From: Acidobacteriota bacterium
Lineage (GTDB): Bacteria > Acidobacteriota > Terriglobia > Terriglobales > Acidobacteriaceae
Length of the DNA stretch: 5,472 bases
Direction of reading: 5' to 3'
NCBI GenBank assembly: GCA_021805955.1
Contig: JAJZDO010000845.1
Coordinates: 1 to 5,472, forward strand
A program made the position numbers and the translations under genes. The notes beneath the pieces are model-generated. The model was not told the origin of the DNA and searched no databases. It saw nothing but the letters and a program-made list of their open reading frames with translations. This document shows, one piece after another, positions 4,382 through 5,472 of this stretch (position 1 is its first letter; every line of letters starts with the position of its first letter).

Positions 4382-5472
4382 ATGAATGCCTCAGCGAATG
4401 ACCCAATAATCATCTGCCCGAAATGTTCGGCGGAAATACGACTGACAGAATCTCTCGCCGCGCCAATTCTTGCAGCGACGAAAAAGGAATACGAGGAGAA
4501 GTTAGCTGATCAACAGAAAATGCTGCAAACCCGCGAACAGGCCCTCCTGAATCGAGAGACGGAGATAAGCAAGAGGAATGCCGAACTAGACATAGAGATT
4601 CACAAGCGCTTGAAGATCGAGCGCAACCAAATTGCCAAGGAAGAATCTCAGAAAGCTAAGCTTGCGCTTGGCAACCAGATACAAGAGCGTCAAGAAGAGG
4701 TAGCCGAACTCAAGCAGATCATAACCGAACGCGACAAAAAGCTTGAAGATGCCCGCAAAGATCAAGCTGAGATCAAGCGCAGGGAACGCGAATTGGAAGA
4801 CGAGAAACGCGAAATAGAACTCACCGTCGAGACCCGCGTGAACCAATCTCTTGAGGAGCTGCGTCCTAAGGCAGTCAAAGAGGCTGAAGGAAAGTTCAAG
4901 TTAAAGATCGCCGAGAAAGACGAAAAAATGGCAATAATGCAACGACAAATCGAGGAATTGATGCGCAAAGCTGAGCAGGGCTCTCAGCAAATTCAAGGTG
5001 AGGCCCAGGAAATCGAATTGGAAAGCATGCTACGCTCCAAGTTCCCTGGAGATGTTATCGAATCGGTATCCAAGGGGATCTCCGGTGGGGATGTGTTGCA
5101 GCATGTTCTGGGATCAAAGGGCCAAAGTTGTGGAACCATAATTTGGGAGTCAAAGCGCACGCGGAATTGGAGCGATACTTGGCTGACTAAGTTACGCAAT
5201 GACCAACGCGCTTCCAATGCCGATGCCGCCATTCTTGTTTCAGAGGCTCTTCCCAAGGGATTGGAAGCTTTTGATCTGTTAAATGGAGTTTGGGTGGCAG
5301 AGTTTTATTGCGTAGTCGCGGTAGCCACCGCGATTAGGCATGCCCTGATTGAGGTTTCGTCCGCGCGCAAAGCTGAAGAGGGTCAGCAGACCAAAATGGA
5401 GATGGTGTATAGGTATCTAACCGGACAAAGGTTTCGTCAACGCGTGAGTGCCATCGTCGAACGGCCCACCCG
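4382..5472 (+). CDS. DUF2130-family protein with N-terminal CPxC pair and long coiled coil (3' end outside the window)
   Basis: The frame is open from the ATG at 4382 to the right edge, 363 codons; family members, as I recall, run to a little over 400 residues, so a modest C-terminal part is missing. Residues 9-18 (IIICPKCSAE) hold one CPxC pair, a possible half metal site. About 35-210 is almost uninterrupted charged heptad-like sequence (Glu, Lys, Gln, Arg), a long coiled coil. A conserved core follows at about 212-310: KFPGDVIESVSKGISGGDVL, then GTIIWESKRTRNWSDTWL, KLRNDQRASNADAAILVSEA and GVWVAEF. That matches my memory of DUF2130 (PF09903). Asp237 and Glu256-x-Lys258 have the spacing of a PD-(D/E)xK nuclease core, and coiled coil plus nuclease recalls RmuC, but activity is inference. 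The gene looks more A-rich than its neighbours. The function of the family is not known to me. Confidence 0.8.
   Translation, partial: MNASANDPIIICPKCSAEIRLTESLAAPILAATKKEYEEKLADQQKMLQTREQALLNRETEISKRNAELDIEIHKRLKIERNQIAKEESQKAKLALGNQIQERQEEVAELKQIITERDKKLEDARKDQAEIKRRERELEDEKREIELTVETRVNQSLEELRPKAVKEAEGKFKLKIAEKDEKMAIMQRQIEELMRKAEQGSQQIQGEAQEIELESMLRSKFPGDVIESVSKGISGGDVLQHVLGSKGQSCGTIIWESKRTRNWSDTWLTKLRNDQRASNADAAILVSEALPKGLEAFDLLNGVWVAEFYCVVAVATAIRHALIEVSSARKAEEGQQTKMEMVYRYLTGQRFRQRVSAIVERPT

Noticed and set aside
4586..5256. Three minus-strand open frames (68-87 codons)
   Set aside because: Antisense to the DUF2130 coiled coil and core; their Phe/Leu/Ser-rich content is what reversed Glu/Lys codons give.
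5452..5472. Possible frameshift at the end of the DUF2130 gene (ending VERPT)
   Set aside because: The last residues look unlike what I remember of the family, but only a few codons are visible before the window ends, so nothing can be concluded.

Overview
The window looks like a chromosomal accessory stretch from a moderately GC-rich bacterium. The best guess is Acidobacteriota. That rests on the look of the sigma-factor-like protein and the HD-GYP regulator and on recollection of similar acidobacterial proteins, not on a search, so it is inference. No rRNA, tRNA or CRISPR array is visible.

Left part (1-1828, all on the minus strand) is a mobile-element scrapyard. Positions 1-110 are the 5' end of an IS5-family element, with its terminal repeat and the first 14 codons of a transposase that runs off the left edge. 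Positions 131-739 hold the C-terminal part of a winged-helix protein whose N-terminus is gone. It abuts directly, in the same reading frame, an IS630-family element (about 743-1822). That element's transposase keeps its DDE catalytic residues but is broken by at least three frame changes.

Middle part (1829-3930) holds two probable regulators transcribed away from each other. On the minus strand is an ECF sigma-factor-like protein whose stop codon lies a few bases from the IS630 end. On the plus strand is a receiver/HD-GYP protein, a likely cyclic-di-GMP phosphodiesterase with an eroded receiver domain. The roughly 260 bp between them is AT-richer and carries nested inverted repeats.

Right part (3931-5472) is on the plus strand. 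A spacer with a compound hairpin leads to a complete pterin-4a-carbinolamine dehydratase. After a 63-bp gap comes a DUF2130-type protein (CPxC pair, long coiled coil, nuclease-like ExK core) cut by the window's right edge.

The regulators, the pterin enzyme and the DUF2130 protein do not form an obvious pathway; HD-GYP, dehydratase and DUF2130 are merely co-directional. I see no convincing new multi-gene system. The items most worth a second look are the DUF2130 protein, the two structured intergenic regions, the degenerate receiver, and the junction between the IS630 element and the truncated winged-helix gene.
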